Assembly: GCA_964036665.1 (NCBI GenBank)
Contig: OZ038532.1
Coordinates: 13,844,537-13,908,536, forward strand
From: Gordius sp. MW1
Lineage: Eukaryota; Nematomorpha; Gordioida; Gordea; Gordiidae
Reading direction: 5' to 3'
DNA length: 64,000 nucleotides
In this document: positions 61,280 to 64,000 of the stretch, one piece after another
How positions within the stretch are numbered: the stretch's first letter is position 1
How the letters are laid out: every line of letters begins with the position of its first letter
Translations under genes and position numbers: made by a program
The notes under the pieces: generated by a model
Seen by the model: the letters and a program-made list of their open reading frames with translations, nothing else
What the model was told of the DNA's origin: nothing
Database searches by the model: none

Positions 61280-63232
61280 AAGTTGTCGTTTTCAGACGTG
61301 GTTTCGATGATAAAAAGTAAAAATTTATCAGAATCAGAAAACTATTACTTTGAAATCATGATCGCATAGAGCCATTTTCAAAAATTAAGCATCACGTTGC
61401 GATACAACAAACTAATCGCAACAATAAAACGTTGTCTTTTGTCAAAATGATAGTTCTCGCAGCTTAAAACCTCTTTTCGGAAGTCAATCGAGGATAATAG
61501 GATTCTCAAATTGGCTCACTTTTATATATTTTTTCATGCTCTTTCACATAGAATCGAAAAAAATAAATATTTATACCTCAAAATTTTTCACACATTTTTC
61601 TTTCAACCGTATGCATCCGATGAAAGTTGTCGTTTTCAGACGTGGTTTCGATGATAAAAAGTAAAAATTTATCAGAATCAGAAAACTATTACTTTAAAAT
61701 CATGATCGCATAGTGCATTTTTGAAAAATTAAGCACTCACGTTGCGATACAACAAACTAAGCGCAACAATAAAACGTTGTCTTTTGTCAAAATGATTGTT
61801 CTCGCAGCTTAAAACCTCTTTTCGGAAGTCAATCAGGATAATAGGATTCTCAAATTGGCTTACTTTTATATATTCTTTCATGCTCTTTCACATAGAATGA
61901 AAAAAATAAATATTTTTACGTCAAAATTTTTCACATATTTTTCTTTCAACCGTATGCATCCGATGAAAGTTGTCGTTTTCAGACGTGGTTTCGATGAGAA
62001 AAAGTAAAAATTTATCAGAATCAGAAAACTATTACTTTGAAATCATGATCGCATAGAGCCATTTTCAAAAATTAAGCATCACGTTGCGATACAACAAACT
62101 AATCGCAACAATAAAACGTTGTCTTTTGTCAAAATCATAGTTCTCGCAGCTTAAAACCTCTTTTCGGAAGTCAATCGAGGATAATAGGATTCTCAAATTG
62201 GCTTACTTTTATATATTTTTTCATGCTCTTTCACATAGAATTGAAAAAAATAAATATTCTTACCTCAAAATTTTTCACATATTTTTCTTTGAACCGTATT
62301 CATCCGATGAAAGTTGTCGTTTTCAGACGTGGTTTCTATGATCCCAAGTAAAAATTTATCAGAATCTAAAAACTACTACTTTAAAATCATGATCGCATAG
62401 TGCATTTTTGAAAAATTAAGCAATCACGTTGCGATCAAACTAATCGCAACAATAAAACGTTGTCTTTTGTCAAAATGATAGTTCTCGCAGCTTAAAACCT
62501 CTTTTCGGAAGTCAATCGAGGATAATAGGATTCTCAAATTGGCTTACTTTTATATATTTTTTCATGCTCTTTCACATAGAATTAAAAAAAATAAATATTC
62601 TTACCTCAAAATTTTTCACATATTTTTCTTTGAAACGTATTCATCCGATGAAAGTTGTCGTTTTCAGACGTGGTTTCTATGATCCCAAGTAAAAATTTAT
62701 CAGAATCAGAGAAATGTTACTTTGAAATCATGATCGCATAGGTCATTTTTGAAAAATTAAACACTCACGTTGCGATACAACAAACTAATCGCAACAATAA
62801 AACGTTGTCTTTTGTCAAAATGAATAGTTCTGGCAGCTTAAAACCTCTTTTCGGAAGTAAATCGAGGATAATAGGATTCTCAAATTGGCTTACTTTTATA
62901 TATTTTTTCATGCTCTTTCACATAGAATGAAAAAAATAAATATTTTTACGTCAAAATTTTTCATATAGTTTTCTTTCAACCGTATGCATCCGATGAAAGT
63001 TGTCGTTTTCAGACGTGGTTTCGATGATAAAAAGTAAAAATTTATCAGAATCAGAAAACTATTACTTTGAAATCATGATCGCATAGAGCCATTTTCAAAA
63101 ATTAAGCATCACGTTGCGATACAACAAACTAATCGCAACAATAAAACGTTGTCTTTTGTCAAAATGATAGTTCTCGCAGCTTAAAACCTCTTTTCGGAAG
63201 TCAATCGAGGATAATAGGATTCTCAAATTGGC
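59563..63232 (+). repeat. 1,717-bp five-monomer tandem duplication
   Basis: The units are about 59563-61279 and 61280-62996, with matching continuing to about 63232. Paired markers are AAAATCATAG (near 60416 and 62133), ACTAAGCGCAAC, GTCAATCAGGATAATAGG, GATGAGAAAAAG, AAGCAATCACG, GAATTAAAAAAAATAAATATTC, and GCTCACTTTTATAT (59799 and 61516). One difference is ATTCTTAAATTGG near 59786 against ATTCTCAAATTGG near 61503. A related single copy lies at 45.8-47.5 kb (offset 13,805). Confidence 0.87.
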
Positions 63233-64000
63233 TTACTTTTATATATTTTTTCATGCTCTTTCACATAGAATTGAAAAAAATAAATATTCTTACTCAAAAT
63301 TTTTCACATATTTTTCTTTGAACCGTATTCATCCGATGAAAGTTGTCGTTTTCAGACGTGGTTTCTATGATCCCAAGTAAAAATTTATCAGAATCTAAAA
63401 ACTACTACTTTAAAATCATGATCGCATAGTGCATTTTTGAAAAATTAAGCACTCACGTTGCGATCAAACTAATCGCAACAATAAAACGTTGTCTTTTGTC
63501 AAAATGATAGTTCTCGCAGCTTAAAACCTCTTTTCGGAAGTCAATCGAGGATAATAGGATTCTCAAATTGGCTTACTTTTATATATTTTTTCATGCTCTT
63601 TCACATAGAATTGAAAAAAATAAATATTCTTACCTCAAAATTTTTCACATATTTTTCTTTGAAACGTATTCATCCGATGAAGGTTGTCGTTTTCAGACGT
63701 GGTTTCTATGATCCCAAGTAAAAATTTATCAGAATCAGAGAAATGTTACTTTGAAATCATGATCGCATAGGTCATTTTTGAAAAATTAAACACTCACGTT
63801 GCGATACAACAAACTAATCGCAACAATAAAACGTTGTCTTTTGTCAAAATGAATAGTTCTGGCAGCTTAAAACCTCTTTTCGGAAGTAAATCGAGGATAA
63901 TAGGATTCTCAAATTGGCTTACTTTTATATATTTTTTCATGCTCTTTCACATAGAATTGAAAAAAATAAATATTTATACCTCAAAATTTTTCACATATTT

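Larger units (their letters stand above)
49805..64000 (+). repeat. Satellite DNA array, ~344-bp monomer, right block
   Basis: The same satellite resumes immediately after the mobile element, in the same phase and orientation, and runs to the window end without a break (about 41 monomers). The first monomer continues exactly where the left block stopped, apart from an 8-bp target duplication. The array therefore extends beyond the window on both sides. Sub-types and markers are shared with the left block, including the AATTGAGAAAAATAGG variant and the ATTCTTACTCAAAA variant, so the two blocks are one array split by an insertion. No gene is present. Confidence 0.97.

Noticed and set aside
279-64000. 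Many near-identical 65-92-residue open frames (for example 279-512, 4056-4289, 27352-27630, 59370-59603) as a gene family
   Set aside because: They are the same frame through successive satellite monomers. About half of the copies are broken by a one-base difference, the upstream start is TTG, and the sequence around them is repetitive with no gene-like structure.
1-64000. CRISPR array, because of regular direct repeats
   Set aside because: The whole ~344-bp unit is repeated with no unique spacers, the period is far too long, and there are no cas genes.
1-64000. Assignment to a named satellite such as the Drosophila 1.688 or Tribolium TCAST family
   Set aside because: The monomer length is in a similar range, but I recognise no diagnostic sequence of these families, so no family name is given.

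Overview
This window is almost entirely one satellite DNA array. About 183 head-to-tail copies of an AT-rich monomer of roughly 344 bp (common lengths 340-346, shortest seen 309) fill it from base 1 to base 64000, all in the same orientation. The only interruption is a 1,144-bp transposable element at 48661-49804. I find no functional protein gene, rRNA, tRNA, CRISPR array or bacterial-type operon. The DNA is that of a eukaryotic heterochromatic or (peri)centromeric satellite block. The species cannot be named from the sequence. The hAT-type element and the undepleted CpG content make an invertebrate, perhaps an insect, more likely than a heavily methylated plant or vertebrate genome, but this is a weak inference.

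Monomer anatomy. Every copy carries, in order: a GTCAAAAT box; the CTCTTTTCGG/AATCGAGG segment; a pyrimidine-rich TATATATTTTTTCATGCTC tract; an A-tract/T-tract segment likely to be bent; a CCGAT/GTCGTTTTCAGAC segment; a TCATGATCGCATAG box with a self-complementary core; and a conserved dyad, GTTGCGAT - 11-base loop - ATCGCAAC. Monomers fall into sub-types. In one, ATGAATAG follows the GTCAAA box and leaves a chance open frame of about 77 codons. In another, ATGATAG (one base shorter) closes that frame. A third group has a dyad loop shortened by 4 bases. Linked variants (TTCAACCGTATGCAT with GATGATAAAAAG, versus TTGAACCGTATTCAT with ATGATCCCAAG) define older families.

Higher-order layout. The array was built by repeated recent segmental duplications of whole numbers of monomers: a 2,717-bp tandem duplication at 5.7-11.2 kb with a third copy at 18.4-21.1 kb; an 8.4-kb block at 24.6-33.0 kb copied nearly unchanged to 34.9-43.3 kb (offset 10,312); a 1,036-bp duplication nested inside that block; 2,729-bp and 3,759-bp tandem duplications at 46.9-57.6 kb; a 13.8-kb-spaced copy linking 43-47.5 kb with 57-61.3 kb; and a 1,717-bp tandem duplication at 59.6-63.2 kb. 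Exchange points lie inside monomers at matching phase, as expected for unequal crossing-over or gene conversion.

Mobile element. The insert has an 8-bp target duplication (GTCAAAAT), 10-bp imperfect terminal inverted repeats beginning TAGTG, subterminal arms of CGAGA-type pentamer repeats and an AT-rich core without a transposase, so it is a non-autonomous hAT-type element. Two paralogous empty sites (52534 and 56293), sharing private marker bases on both sides, show that the insertion is clean and is present in only one of three sister copies. One short minus-strand reading frame in its core faintly resembles a BED zinc finger, the domain at the start of many hAT transposases, and may be a relic of the autonomous parent.
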